A DNA stretch of 64,000 nucleotides from NCBI GenBank assembly GCA_020881915.1, contig JAJFPB010000005.1, positions 4,030,001 through 4,094,000 on the forward strand, read 5' to 3'. This document shows positions 45,642-57,845 of this stretch, piece after piece. The stretch is from Paramyrothecium sp. XJ0827 (Eukaryota; Ascomycota; Sordariomycetes; Hypocreales; Stachybotryaceae). How positions within the stretch are numbered: the stretch's first letter is position 1; the number at the start of each line of letters is the position of its first letter. Made by a program: the position numbers and the translations under genes. The notes below the pieces were generated by a model. It had not been told where the DNA came from and searched no databases. It was given only the letters and a program-made list of their open reading frames with translations.

Positions 45642-47651
45642 TCAAGCTTTGGCTAGTCCCTCTATAGTCTGAAGAACATCTGCCAATGCTTCAGCCATGG
45701 CATCTTGAGGTTCCATCCTTTGGTTTAGTTGCGTGGCAATGCCAGCGATGGCACTGATGGAGTGGGTGAATCGCGATCGCATTCCCGCATTCGCCTTCAC
45801 CAGTACTGCACAGCAGAGCTGTAGGACGGCAATTTCGAATTCTCGAGCTGGTTCCGAGTGCACTTCGTCGGGGACATTCCAAGCGGCAGTGGCTGTAATT
45901 AGATCCATCCAGAGTTCAGCTGCGCCGCCATGTTCCTGCTCGACAATGGCCAATAGTACGCGGACAATTTCAATGCCCCTAGACGCACCGTCTTCATGTA
46001 CGTTGTACGAAGCCTGCTGGAGCATCTCTGTCAGATCCTTGACCAAGATTTGCCAACCATTGTGGTTCAAGAACAGCTCACGGCCTTGTTCCAGTGTACA
46101 CAACGCCTCGAAAGCCACGAGGACCGGTGATCTGAAGTCAAGGGTTTCAGCAGCGCTAGACTTGTAAAGATCCAAGAGCATGTCTGTGAGGCCTGTTGCT
46201 TCTTTGCGCAGGAGCTCGTTGTCATCCTCCCTTAGCCACAAAGACAATGCCCGTATAGCAGAGAGTATGAATGGATCATTGTCCGAGTTATCCTTCATGG
46301 AATCCCAGGCGAGTGTATACCTCGACCCAGTAGCCGTTTCGGCAGTGCCGACACGAGCGTCGGGATGCAAACCCATTGCACCGGCAACAGAGGCATCCCA
46401 TCTGTCTCTCAAGTATTCGATGGTGACAGACATGGTCTCGGAAACGCCTTTCCGAAGTTTGAGAAGATTGTCGGGAGACATCAGCAAGGAGTCCAAGGAG
46501 TCATCGTCTAACGAGCGAATGAGATGACCAATGAAGATGCATATGATATCGAATGCAGAAGAGAGCCTGAGAGACAGTTCCTGGTACTCCGGACTATTAA
46601 GTTTCTCCATCAATGTAGGCGCCGAGGAACGTATGTCAATGAGAAGTAAATTGACGAGCAAATACGCAAAGGGCCGCTCGTCGGACTTTTTGTCGTGAAA
46701 GAGCAATACCGCGGCTTCAGGAGAGTACACTTTCAGCAAAGAGGCAGCAGCATTCGTGTAGGCTGATCTTGCCTCAGGGGTTGGACGGCTCGTCACGAGC
46801 TTCTGGATGTTGCCTACTACAGTTTTGAGCCACGGTGGGCGAGGGGGGAGAATCTTCTGAACGTTAGCCACGGGACATATAGTCATGGGATTTCCAGAAC
46901 TCACGGTTGTTTCTGCTTGTCTGAGGAGCTTGCCAAGAAAGTCGAGGAGTGTCACAGCGTCGGTGTTTGTGAAGGACGACACTAAACTCTGGAGGGCTGT
47001 GTCCACCTGGGTCGATAACTGCGACTTGTCGTCCATTGCTGCCGCGGCGTTAAGCCAGGCGTAGTAGAGGATGTCCAGCACAGCTCCATGTGTTGGCGCA
47101 ATCTCTGTCAAGGGGGTCAAGTCTTCGATTCCAGCAAAGGCACGAGCTCCTGGCTGAAAGCTGACAAGCGTGTGCAGGAGCTGTAGAATGAGTTTCGTTG
47201 TGTCTTCTGAGCTGTGATGGTATCAGTGGCTGAAGATGATGACCGGTTCGTAACGGAAAGCTCACCTGTACAGGATGGCTCCAACAAGTCGCGGAATCCT
47301 GTCGACAAACTTCGGCTGCTGCTTGGCATCGTCCGGCAGGAGAACGGCAAACGTGTGCAAAACGGAAACGACGAGATCCAGCAAGTCCTTGGCATTCCTG
47401 TTGTCCGGGTTTGAGCCTGTACGCAGCAGCCTCTCCAGAAACTTGGCAGACAGACAAGCCCAGAGGCCTTGGATAACCTCTTCGTTTTCACGGAGTTGTG
47501 GTGAGTTGTCGAGGACTGATTTGAGTAGTGCCAGTCCAACGAATCGCTGTGTGTCGTCTGATGCTTTGAGAAGAGTTTGTATTCTGTTCAAACTGGTTGT
47601 ATCTGTGGCCACGGTTTCAGGCCTCGAAGCCTCCGTAGCAGGTTGATCCAT
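45642..47651 (-). CDS. Neurochondrin-family protein
   Basis: Exons are 47651-47266, 47211-46905 and 46856-45642, giving 635 aa. Neurochondrin proteins are armadillo-like helical repeat proteins. In animals they act in neurite growth and bind signalling receptors; the fungal members are of unknown function. Visible family segments are LLKASDDTQRFVGLALLKSVLD (residues 27-48), FLERLLRTG, FQPGARAFAGIEDLTPLTEI (about 150) and PPRPPWLKTVVGNIQKLV followed by RPTPEARSAYTNAAASLLKVYSPEAAVLL. Then come further helical repeats to the end. The second intron (46857-46904) is 48 nt with a gtgagt donor, a gctaac branch-like word and a ttcag acceptor. Because 48 is divisible by three and the intron has no stop, the frame would also stay open if it were retained, adding 16 residues. 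I prefer the spliced form because the insert breaks a helical repeat. The gene diverges from the CLC gene. Confidence 0.87.
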
Positions 47652-48226
47652 GACGCTGACAAGGTATGCGCGGTCGACTTTTCTCGTCGCCAGTAGGGCC
47701 TCCCAAAATTTGATGCAATATCACTAATGTACGGCGGACCTAGATCTGTAGGATGGCCGAAGTTGAAATAACCTTTGGAATGTTTCTGAGTGTTCTGACT
47801 TTGGGATGAAGTATTAATACTATTTTATTCGTGGAGGTTGAGGAATGAGTTGTGAGCTTCCCGTAATCCGGGACCCTACTCATGAATGTCTTGGAGCCGG
47901 AAGCCTCACAACGCCAAGGTACCTGCCTCGCCCTGGCTGGTTCCGTCTGGCGGCCACGGGCAGAGAAGCCCCTAAGGAACGTTCTACAACCATCTGTCAG
48001 TGGGCGATCGGCTTCGTGATTCCCAGTGGAGGCACCCACTATTTTCTCCCACCAGGTACCTCTGAACCCAATGTACCTTACCTTAGGTATAAGGTAGTAC
48101 TTAAGTTACCTGATTGAGGTAGCTGCGGTCGGTGGGGACCAGTCGAGGCTCCCAAGGTCCCCTGGGCTGGATATCGATAAGGGGCACCCCCGGATCTCAG
48201 GGTGCGTTTCCGGACGGCAGGCCCCC
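47652..48226. promoter_or_regulatory. Divergent promoter, neurochondrin / CLC
   Basis: 575 bp lie between two divergent starts. It contains AAGGTACCTG near 47917, CAGGTACCTCT near 48054 and a strong TACCT/AAGGTA inverted cluster at 48073-48118. No gene lies in it. Confidence 0.5.
48073..48118. repeat. TACCT/AAGGTA inverted motif cluster
   Basis: GTACCTTACCTTAGGTATAAGGTAGTAC is an imperfect inverted repeat followed by AAGTTACCTGATTGAGGT. It lies about 110-155 bp upstream of the CLC start. Confidence 0.55.
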
Positions 48227-51200
48227 ATGACGGAGGCCAGGAGCAGCTCCAAAGCGAAACGTGGATGCGAACAACTTCCAGCGACCGCCCCCCGGAACGA
48301 CCATGGGATGAGTCGCATCATGTCTGGAACCGCCCAACACGACCCGTTCCCCTCTGCCTCGTCGTCCTCCCACTCGCCCCCGGCGCACACCCCCCTTTCC
48401 GACGACCGCGACGAGCTTGACTTCCTCGACGAAGGCAGCGGCGCCGCCGACCTTGGCGACCGCAGCGTCCTCGACGACGATCCCATCCGGAGCGAGCTCA
48501 GCACCCCATTGTCCTTCAAGCGCAAGCAGAAGCCAAGCGTCCTGTCGGCGCCCTCGCGCCTCTTTTCCGCCTTCCTGCATCCCTCGTCCTCCACATCGTC
48601 CCTGAGGGACCAGGCCTCCGCGTCCTCGCACCCGCACCCGCGCCCACACTCAGAGGCGCCATTCGGCGCTGCCTCGTCTTCCCCGCCGCGATACCAACAG
48701 CCGGGCGGCAGCGGCGCCGCTTCCAAGGATGGCGTCGCCCTGGATTGGTACGCCGAGGGCCCCGGCAGGCGTGTCGGGTATGAGAACCTTACGGCCATCG
48801 ACTGGATCTTCGAGTACACAAAGGAGCGCCAGCGCCTGCGCGCGCTGTCGTCGAGCGGGAGCGGGCTGATCGGCTACTTCAACCACCTCCTGGACGCGAG
48901 CCAGGTCTGGGTCGTCCTTCTCCTGACCGGCCTGACCGTGGGAGTGATCGCTGCCTTCATCAATGTCGCCACGGACTGGCTGGGAGACTTGAAGGTGGGA
49001 TACTGCTCGAGCGGCCCGGAGGGCGGCCACTTCTACCTCAACAAGAACTTCTGCTGCTACGGCTACGATCAAGGGTCGCATTGTGTCGGCTGGAAGACAT
49101 GGGGTGAAGCCTTGGGCGTGGGAGCGGCGGCCGGGAGGTGGACTGTCGGATACATCTTCTTTATATCTTTCTCGGTGCGGTCTTCCACCTCACCGCAATT
49201 GTCTTGTTGTCACTGACCTATCAAACTAGATCGCACTAGCATACTGCGCTGCGTTGTTTGTCCAGGAGTATGCCATTTACGCAAAGCACAGCGGTATCCC
49301 TGAAATCAAGACCGTGCTTGGAGGGTTCGTCATCCGCGGCTTCTTCTCTACGTGGACCTTGATAACGAAATCACTCGGCTTGGTATGAACAAACCACCCT
49401 TGGAAAGTTCACGGGATGACCGCTTACTGAACGTCGCAGATACTTGCCGTCGCCTCGGGCATGTGGCTGGGCAAAGAGGGCCCCCTGGTTCACGTCGCGT
49501 GCTGCTGCGCCAACATCTTCACCCAGCTCTTCAAAACCATCAATGGCAACGAGGGTACGCCACGCCTGATCCTCGTCACACTCACGAGCTCCGCTAACAA
49601 TGGCCACAGCGCGGAAGAGAGAGGTCTTGTCGGCCGCTGCGTCGGCGGGAATCTCTGTTGCGTTCGGATCGCCAATTGGCGGCGTGCTCTTCAGCCTTGA
49701 GGTAAGCGTCTCCCCCTAGATATTTCGAGTGGCCAGCGGACGGAACACTAATTCGTGTAGCAACTCTCCTACTACTTCCCAGACAAGACCATGTGGCAGA
49801 GCTTCGTGTGCGCCATGACGGCTGCCGTGGTCCTGCAGGCCTTTGACCCTTTCAGGTCGGGGAAACTCGTGCTGTACCAGACAAAGTACAGCACCGACTG
49901 GTACGCTTTCGAGCTTATCCCTTACGCCATACTGGGCATCTTCGGGGTACGTTTTTCACGCTCACGCATTTCTCCCACCTCCGCTGAACCATTTACCAGG
50001 GCATCTACGGTGGCTTGTTCATCAAGGCCAACATGGCCGTCGCCCGTTGGAAGAAGTCGCAGTCTTGGCTTCCCGGACCCATCGTGCAGGTCCTCCTGGT
50101 GGCCCTCCTGACGGCCCTCATCAACTACCCAAACTTTTACATGAAGGTCCAGACCTCGGAGCTGGTCTCGAACCTCTTCGCCGAGTGCTCGCAGGTCCTC
50201 GACGACCAGATCGGACTGTGCAAGACCGGCGCCGCCTCCGGCAACACCATAGTCCTGCTGCTGTTCGCCGCCGTGCTCGGCTTCTTCCTGGCCGCCATCA
50301 CCTTTGGGCTGCAGCTCCCCGCCGGCATCATCCTCCCCTCCATGGCCATTGGCGCCCTGGTCGGCCGCGCGGTCGGCATCATCATGGAGATCTGGGTGCA
50401 CAACCACCCGGGCTTCTTCGTCTTTCAGGCCTGCGAGCCGGACGTTCCCTGCGTCACCCCAGGGACCTACGCCATCATCGGCGCCGCCGCCGCCCTCGCC
50501 GGCGTCACCCGCATGACCGTGTCCATTGTGGTCATCATGTTCGAGCTGACCGGCGCTCTCACCTACGTGCTCCCGATCATGGTCGCCGTCATGATTTCCA
50601 AGTGGGTTGGTGATGCTTTCTCACGACGTGGGATCTACGAATCCTGGATCCATTTCAACGAGTACCCGTTCCTCGACAATAGCGAGGAGATGGCGATACC
50701 GGACATCCCTGCGGCTCAAATCATGACGCGGATCGAAGATCTCGTCGTTCTCACGGCCACCGGCCACACCATCGAGTCCCTCACTCACATCCTCCAGGCT
50801 CACCCCTACCGTGGTTTCCCCGTCATCTCGGACCCACGCGAGGCCATCCTCTTGGGCTACATCTCCCGCGCCGAGCTTTCCTACAACATCCAGGCCGCCT
50901 CCCAGTCTCCCCGCTCGCTACCTCCCGAGACGGAGACCTTCTTCTCCCACCAACCCCTCGCCGACCCCCGCACTACGCTCGACCTGCGGCCGTGGATGGA
51001 CCAGACCCCGCTCACGCTCCCGTCGCGCACGGCTCTCCATCTCGCCGTCTCCTATTTCCAGAAGCTCGGCCTGCGCTACGTCCTGTTCAGCGACCGCGGC
51101 GTTCTGCAGGGCCTGCTCACAAAGAAGGACGTCTGGTACGTTCTCAACGGTGCCGAGGAGACCAGACGTACCGGTGCCTCGCCCGCCGGCGATGCAGGAC

Positions 51201-51328
51201 CTAGTGGGCAGGTGAGCGGCATTACGCGCGAGGACGGGCCTGGCGAGGAGAGGGGTCTGCTGCGTGGAGACGATGTAGCCAGCGACGGTGACGGCTTGGG
51301 CGACGATGACAGGGGTTCGATACTGTGA
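48227..51328 (+). CDS. CLC chloride channel/transporter with CBS pair
   Basis: Exons 48227-49174, 49230-49382, 49440-49554, 49610-49701, 49761-49946 and 50000-51328 encode 940 aa. The N-terminal ~180 residues are Ser/Pro-rich and cytosolic. The CLC core follows (about 220-680): [28 protein letters not shown] in helix [15 protein letters not shown] with the anion-site GSGIP-type loop, [17 protein letters not shown] carrying the gating glutamate, and [12 protein letters not shown]. Two C-terminal CBS domains follow (about 700-880, [21 protein letters not shown] and [20 protein letters not shown]). It resembles CLC-3/4/5 and yeast Gef1 endomembrane transporters that balance charge during V-ATPase acidification, next to a V-ATPase assembly gene 4 kb away by chance or not. 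At the position of the intracellular proton glutamate the sequence reads SLEQLSYY, with Gln. The start at 48227 is the first [10 protein letters not shown] at 48308 is an alternative. Confidence 0.95.
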
Positions 51329-51670
51329 TTGGGCGAGGTTGATATTGTATGATTTCAGACATAGACCGTTGTACTTTGGACATATGCAAAGCTTCTATGC
51401 TATTTGCATGGCGTTAAATAATGAACAAGGCCAGACTCTTTCAGGGTGGTACATTGCAATGTGAAATGCCATTGACAAGTATGGCAATTTATACTAGGGC
51501 CTTGACCCGCAAACTTGTTGTCCTCCTCGAAACCTCGTTGTGACAACTCAAACCATTTAACTCTCTATTCATGATGTCGCCAGATGCAGAAGAGCAAAGC
51601 CAGTACTGAATCAACTCCGTCGTCGCCGAACCGTTCAAGCCCAGTTATAGTATGGTTAAGTAAGAGCAAG
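51329..51670. other. Convergent 3' gap
   Basis: 342 bp lie between the CLC and DNA ligase stop codons, which face each other. The sequence is AT-richer than the exons. No other feature was seen. Confidence 0.4.
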
Positions 51671-54577
51671 TTAATACTCAAAGTCATCGTCAACGGCAGC
51701 TCCCTTGTTCTTCGTCACGCTCTCCTGCTTCCTATACATTTCCGCCACTTGCCTGCTCGATGTCGCCTCATCCGGCTTCTTGTCGTCCCTGATCTTGATG
51801 AACCGCGGGAAACGCAGGCTGATGCCTCTGTCACCCGTTGGGTCGACTCCTTCTTTGGCGCCGGCCTTGTAACGTGGGCTGAGCGTCAAGTCGGCCGTCT
51901 TGACCTCCCACACAAACCGGGGCTCAAACCATACGTCTGGCTGGTGCTGCCCACCGGACGAATGAGAATAAAAGGGCTTGGGCCGATCAATGGTAATTTC
52001 CGAAAGCTGCTTATGCAGGTCCTCGAGGACTTGTTCGGAAAACCCGGTGCCAATGTTGCACACTGTTTCGTAGGTGTCCGAGGATGCATTATAGCAGGCC
52101 AGCAAGAACGCGCCGTAGACCGAAGTACGTTTTCCCTTGCCATGGTAGGCTCCCAAAACCACAAGATCTAGGGAGTCGCCAACACCGGCCAAGTAATCCT
52201 TCTTGATCTAAGACCAACGTCAGTATACGAAAAGAAATACAGCCCAAGGGACCTCTCACCTTTAACCAATTGCGACTACGTTTGCTCGGCTCATACCCAC
52301 TCTCAGTGCCATCTAGCATCTTGACCATCAGACCTTCGCAAGAAGCTTTCACACTCTCGTCAAGGAAAAGCTGAATCTCATCGAGCTCCTGCCCATCCAT
52401 GTGCGTGGCGAAGGCCAGCTCACCCTCAACAGGCGCGAAAGCTGTATGAAGAAGCTCTCGCCTCTCCCGCAGCGCCTTCTCCACAACGGCTTCTCCATTC
52501 AAGTATAGAAGATCAAACGCAAAGACGCAAACCTTGACTTTGATGTCCTCTGCCTTTACGTCTTTCCGCTTGCGTGTCATCAGTTGCTGGAACGGCAGCA
52601 CCTTCTTCTCGGCAACGTCCCAAGCGACAGTCTCACAGTCAAGAACAAAGCTCTTGGTGTCCGGCTTAACCCAAGTATGTAGTTTTGCAAGGATGTCGGG
52701 ATACTTCTTTGACAAGTCTTCCGAGTTCCTGGAGAAGATGCTGGCAACTCCATCAACCGTCTCCTTGGCGGCACCGGCTGCGGCCTGACTCAGATTTTCA
52801 GAGGAATCTTTTGCCACATAATGAATCTGCGCTCTTTCTCCGTCGTACTTATACTCGCAAGTAAAAGCCTGGCCTTCGAACCGATCTAACACCTCAGTGA
52901 TGGCTTTCGTAGGCTTGGCCAACATGGGCTTTAGTGGCACGCCGGGTCGAAGTTTGCAATTTTCTCGCAGTTTTAGGATTCCGTGTTCCAGTATGGCCGG
53001 AATGATGACATCGTAACTCGGCAACTCACTATAGAATGTCAGCAATGATTTCTCGAACGGCTCAAGTGTTGCCACGAACCTGTAAACCGTCTTCAAAATC
53101 GACTCTCCCTTTTCTATGTCCGCCGTGCTAGGAACCTTGCCCTTCTGATCCGCTTCATGGCATACAATAGCCTGAGCCAAGGACACAAGCACAGTCTTCT
53201 CAGCAAGGCCGAGTCTAAGCTTCCCTTCTAGGAAGCGGACCAGGTACTTGGCTTCGCTGGGACCGCCCTTGTCTTTATTAATGTCAATCTTACCGATGAG
53301 GTGGGCATCGGATGACGACAATAGCTTCTTGATGCCGCTGACCTTCCTGCCCTGCGCACCGTTTCCAGCGACAGTGGCGATGTCCATCAGGCCTTGATGT
53401 ACGCCCCTCACTGTCAGCGGTTTGGGTTTGAACATAGTGGGCTGTGTAGATCTGCTTTTGATGGCTACCAGACCGAGATCTCCAATTTCTTTCTGGTCGG
53501 CCTTGATGATGGGGAGACTTCGCCCCGTAGTCTCTCCGATGGCCTTCATGATCAGAGATTCGCCGATTCCAAGCTCAATACCTGCGTAGTCGGGGGCGAG
53601 CTTGTTGATCATGAGGAGAACTGTGGGCAAAAGATCGTTTGGTGTCAGTCGCATGACTTGCCGTAGGAAGAGCGAGCAATGCTCCATTATAACCAGTCGT
53701 TTTGTTGTCATCTCGATCAAGGAAAACGTTGTGCACAGAGCCGCATACGGAACCGGTGCTCCTGGCGCCCAGTCTGGGTACGGGTTTTGGCTCTTGGACT
53801 TGAGTTGCGTTTGGACTTTTTGTCGTGCCTTGGCAGCAACTTCGGGCTTTTCCTCCTCTGCTTCCACTTCCTCCTCAGCCTCTGACGCTGAATCGGAGGC
53901 AGCTTCTTCCTTCATCTCCTTGTCGGATTCCTCGGTGGACACTTCCTCTTTCACCTTCTTGGAACCTCGCTTCGACGGACTCGCCTTCGCTCCACCGTTG
54001 GTAGGGTTCTCGGATTTCACTGCAGGGATTGCACTTGATTTGTCGTCGACAACCTCGTCTTCGTCGTCTTCCACCTTGATGCGACTTCTCCTCGCTCGTT
54101 TAGGAGCAGGTACATCCTCTTCTTCCTCATCTACATCATTTTTCGACACAACCTCCGCTGCTTTTGGACGGCTCTGTTTCTCGGGGCTTCGGGTCCGCTT
54201 CCTCGTGTCTTGTTCCGAAGTCAGGGAGCGTGCAATTGACATATGACGTGTAGCACTTACCCCAATCACGGTCCGCGTTCTCTTTTGCGCTGTTCTCCTC
54301 TTCCACTTTGGCTTTTACCTCGGGCTTTCTGCCAGCTTTGCTAGCAAAGGATAGCTTCGTTTGCTGCGGCGGCGGAGCGCCCTTCGCGCCAAAGAATTTC
54401 CTGCACGAAAGAATTGTCAGCATAACTTGCACCAGAAGGTCCCAAGTAAGAATAGCTTCTTCTAAGCAATATTCTCTTTCCTGTTTTCTCCTCTCTTCGT
54501 CTCACCCACAACCCCACGCACCCAATCGTCTTCTGAGTCGACTTGACGTACCCCAGAGTGGCTTGCTTCGGAGCCAT
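51671..54577 (-). CDS. CDC9: ATP-dependent DNA ligase I
   Basis: Exons are 54577-54522, 54400-54261, 54208-52260 and 52207-51671, giving 893 aa. The enzyme seals Okazaki fragments and repair nicks in the nucleus (and possibly mitochondria). The N-terminal 210 residues are charged and disordered, with a PCNA-interacting peptide QKTIGKFF at about residues 14-21 and basic nuclear signals (PAPKRARRSRIKVE). The all-helical DNA-binding domain is about 225-440. The adenylation motif EYKYDGERAQIHYV (motif I, about residue 490) has the catalytic lysine in KYDGER. FVLDCETVAWD is motif III, EGLMVKML motif IV and NWLKIKKDYLAG motif V. The C-terminus ends in DDDFEY. Intron 3 joins NWLK to IKKDYL, and intron 1 splits the PIP box. 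The acceptor of intron 2 (ACAAG|AC) is less sure: it lies in a non-conserved region. Start MAPKQATLGYV is the conserved one. Confidence 0.96.
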
Positions 54578-55440
54578 GGCGCCGAGCGTGCTTCTTCGTA
54601 CTGTTGAAAACGACCGAAAAAGCAATTGACGCGAGATGAATGCCGAAGCCACTTTGCCCGGGCGAGAAATGGGAGGGGTTTGGCGGTTTATGAGCGAGAT
54701 GCAGCTGCTACGGACGCAGCTCACACATTGCATGACGCGCTTCTAGGCAGAAGGCGCGTTAATTGGATCCACGCGAAAAAGGGCAAAGCTCAGCTCAGCT
54801 CACAGGCACGACACGCGAACCATGTCACGTGCACGCGCTTTTTCGTTGAGAGCCGCCTGGAAATCATCCACGTGCCGCTTCCTTCCGAGCTTCTCAAGCC
54901 TGTCTCACCGTGTTGTTGAACACGATAAGCTCCGAAAAGGGCAATGAGCCCAAGAGGAATTGTGTAGAAGGTCTGATGATGTTGAAGACGTGTTCCCAAA
55001 TGACGATTGTGCACCTTGGCCTGCAAAGTAGTACAGTAGTGCTGATCATAGATACATTGAGTCCTTCGAAGACAATTGGAATCGCTGAGGAAGAAACGAC
55101 CCACAAGGCAACCCGGCTCCATCTTATACTTGCAGGGTCTGAAACAACTCACTCGACATCCCTTTTAATGAGGCACCAGGCACCATTCGATGAGTGATAA
55201 TAGCATGCAGGCAGCTTACAATTCCAAAGGCAAATCTATCCAGAACAAACAACTGCGAAAACAGACCAATTTCTATGATTGGCTTAAAATGTCCATTATG
55301 CAATCTCCGCGCCCCTCTACAGTAAAGTATTATAGTACAAAAGGCGGAAAACAATTCCAGCAATCCTCCGGTCCAAGAATTGCGGTTACAGGCTTGCACT
55401 TTTCTTCTCAACATCCCCTGCTCCCCTTCCAGCTCTGCAT
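54578..55440. other. Gap of 860 bp
   Basis: Two minus-strand genes are separated here. The left part is the DNA ligase promoter, the right part the 3' UTR of the PDH gene. TCACGTG and CACGTG-like words lie near 54828-54875. No other gene was recognised. Confidence 0.4.
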
Positions 55441-56945
55441 TTACTGGAAGTAGAAGTTCTCCTCGGGGGTGCGGCCACGGATGAACTGAGGCTCGCTGCC
55501 GCGGACGTAGATGTCCTCGAACAGGATGACGGGCGTGGCCTCAGGGGCGGCCATGGCCTCGGCGGCGGCAACCTCCTCGTTGACGTGGCTGCGGGCGTCC
55601 TTGTCGATCTTCTTCAGCTCGTCCTCGGTAGCAACCTCCCAGTCCAGGATCTTCTGCTTCAGACCGGCGATGGGATCGTTGGTGGAACGCATGCGCTGGA
55701 TCTCCTCGCGGGTACGGTAGGTGGTACCGGGGTCGGACATGGAGTGACCTCCGTAGCGGTAGGTAACGTACTCGAGGACCATGGGGCCCTTATCGGCGGC
55801 GGTCCACTCCTTGCCGTACTTCACGGCGGCCTTGACGGCAAGGACGTCCATGCCGTTGACCTTCAGACCGGGGATGTACTGACCACGCTTGTAGTAATCA
55901 GTCAGGGCGGAGGAGCGGGCGGCGGAAGTGCCCATGCCATACTTGTTGTCTAGGGAGAACAAATGTCAGTCTTGGAACTCGGGGATTTTCCTTTTCGTGG
56001 AAACAGCTAGCAGAGTGGCAGGCACTCACTCTCGCATCCGAACAGAGCAGGCAGGCCCCAGAGCTTGGCCATGTTGAAAGCCTCGAAGACCTGGCCCTGG
56101 TTGCTGGCACCATCACCGTACAGGATGATGCTGGCGTTCTTGTTGCCGTTGTACTTGTGGGCGAAGGCCAGACCGGCGCCAACGGGAACCTGGGCACCGA
56201 CGATACCATTGCCACCGTAGAAGCTCTTGGCGAACATGTGCATGGAGCCACCCTTGCCGTAGGCGATACCCTCACGGCGGCCGAGAAGCTCTCCGATGAT
56301 GGAGCGGATGGTGCCGCCTCGCATCAAAGCGAAACCGTGGCAGCGGTAGGCGGTGATGATGTCGTCCTCCTTGGTAATGGCGTTCTCGATACCAACAGCG
56401 ACGGCCTCCTGGCCGGTCGACAGATGGCAGAAACCACGAATCTTCTTCTCCTTGTACAGGCGATCGGCAGCCATCTCCATTTGCCTGCGCGATTATCAGT
56501 ATGTAGTTTAGACAAGCGAGCGGCCGAAAATTCGCCGCAATCCATGACCTACCTGATCAGAACCATGTCGCGGTACATGTCCTTGAGCTCCTTCTTGGTG
56601 ACATCCATGGAGTAGGAGGGGGGGTCCAGCTCGTACGTCTCGAAGCTCTCATCGCTCAGGTTGATCTGGAAGGGCTCATCGTCGGACTAAGACAGCAGCA
56701 ACGTCAGTGAAATCGTCTCAAAGAAAACCGGCAGGAATAAGAGGCCTGAATCAGCTTCGCAGACCGAAGCCTCCGGAGTAGCCATGACCCGAGTGTGTGC
56801 GTTGTCCACTCACCTCAGGAACAGAGTGCTTCAGAGACGACGAGGCCGCATCGGTGGTGACGGAGCGGACGGAGTAGGCGGCGGGCATCGGGGCCCTGGC
56901 GCGCAGAGGCACCGCCCTGGACGCCCTAAGAGCTCTGGAGAACAT
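55441..56945 (-). CDS. PDA1: Pyruvate dehydrogenase E1 component alpha subunit
   Basis: Exons are 56945-56814, 56686-56553, 56484-56030 and 55949-55441, giving 409 aa. The subunit forms the alpha2beta2 E1 with Pdb1 in the mitochondrial matrix and decarboxylates pyruvate using thiamine diphosphate. The N-terminus ([19 protein letters not shown]) is a basic, amphipathic mitochondrial presequence of about 30 residues. Conserved segments follow: [67 protein letters not shown] and the ThDP motif [23 protein letters not shown] ending in NNKYGMGT. The [16 protein letters not shown] loop carries the serine phosphorylated by PDH kinase, the main regulation of the complex. Every splice junction restores a conserved segment (for example CE | NNKYGMGT and VLI | RQMEM). 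Length and motifs are complete, with nothing unusual. Confidence 0.97.
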
Positions 56946-57845
56946 CGCGACGACTGGTTGAGATGCCTCTTGGTCAATTGGAGTTGGCAAGAAGTCGTCG
57001 AGGAGACGGAGCAGATTAACAAATATTCCTTCGGGATAGGAGCTCCGAAATTTCGCGGTGTTGAGGCGTTGAGCTTAGCCCGTTGGTCTGGGCCTAAACC
57101 AAAAGTGGAGCTAGCGCGGCGCGCACGTGATGTTCGGCGGCTCCCCAACGCTGCGTTCAGGTCCCAAAGTCGCCTGCATTGTTCTCATCGGCGAATTTCG
57201 GGCCTCACCCTTAATCAGAGACATCTTACGCCGCAAATAGCTCATACATACAGTTATGACGCCTCGGTGATAATTTCTGTCCCAATCAAGCAGAACCACC
57301 TTACGTGAGCAAAAAGGATTGTGTTTTTGCGTGAGAAAAGGGTTGTGGTTTTGCAAGCACCAACACGTTTTTAGATCTTGTTGGCCAAGGCACTCAATCC
57401 ATCATTTATATATATTGAACAATATAGCTTAGCTACGGATGGCTTGGTCTTGAACATCTGTATTACGGCTCAATAGCCTCATCGTCCGGTTACTCCATAA
57501 TTCATAGGCATTTATCAATGCCCAAACTCCATGCCATAACCTGTAGCTCCGAAGTTGTCCGGCCCTAAATAATAAAATATGATATAGCTGTCCCAAAGTC
57601 ATGCACTTCCGAAAGATGCAGCAACGCCGTGTAACATGCTTCTCGCAGATCCTAGCCGCGGTCTATAAGCCTGGAGCTCGCCATTGTATACAATGCCGAC
57701 ACAGACAAGTGAATCGCACCAGGCAGCCCCCCTGATCTCGTTGAGATGATGAGGCTGTAGCTACCGGGAGCAAGTCTTCATACGTTTGCATTCCACTCCT
57801 GAGCGCCCAAGGCGCAAGATGTTGAACTCGGAGTCAAGAACCTAG
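56946..57845. other. Gap of 900 bp
   Basis: The left side is the PDH E1 alpha promoter, the right side the 3' UTR of the F-box/WD40 gene. The part around 57380-57700 is AT-rich with TATATATAT near 57410. No gene was recognised. Confidence 0.4.

Noticed and set aside
49922..50407. 161-codon open frame on the minus strand
   Set aside because: It is antisense to the CLC exons; rich in Gly/Asp/His as expected from the complement of hydrophobic codons.
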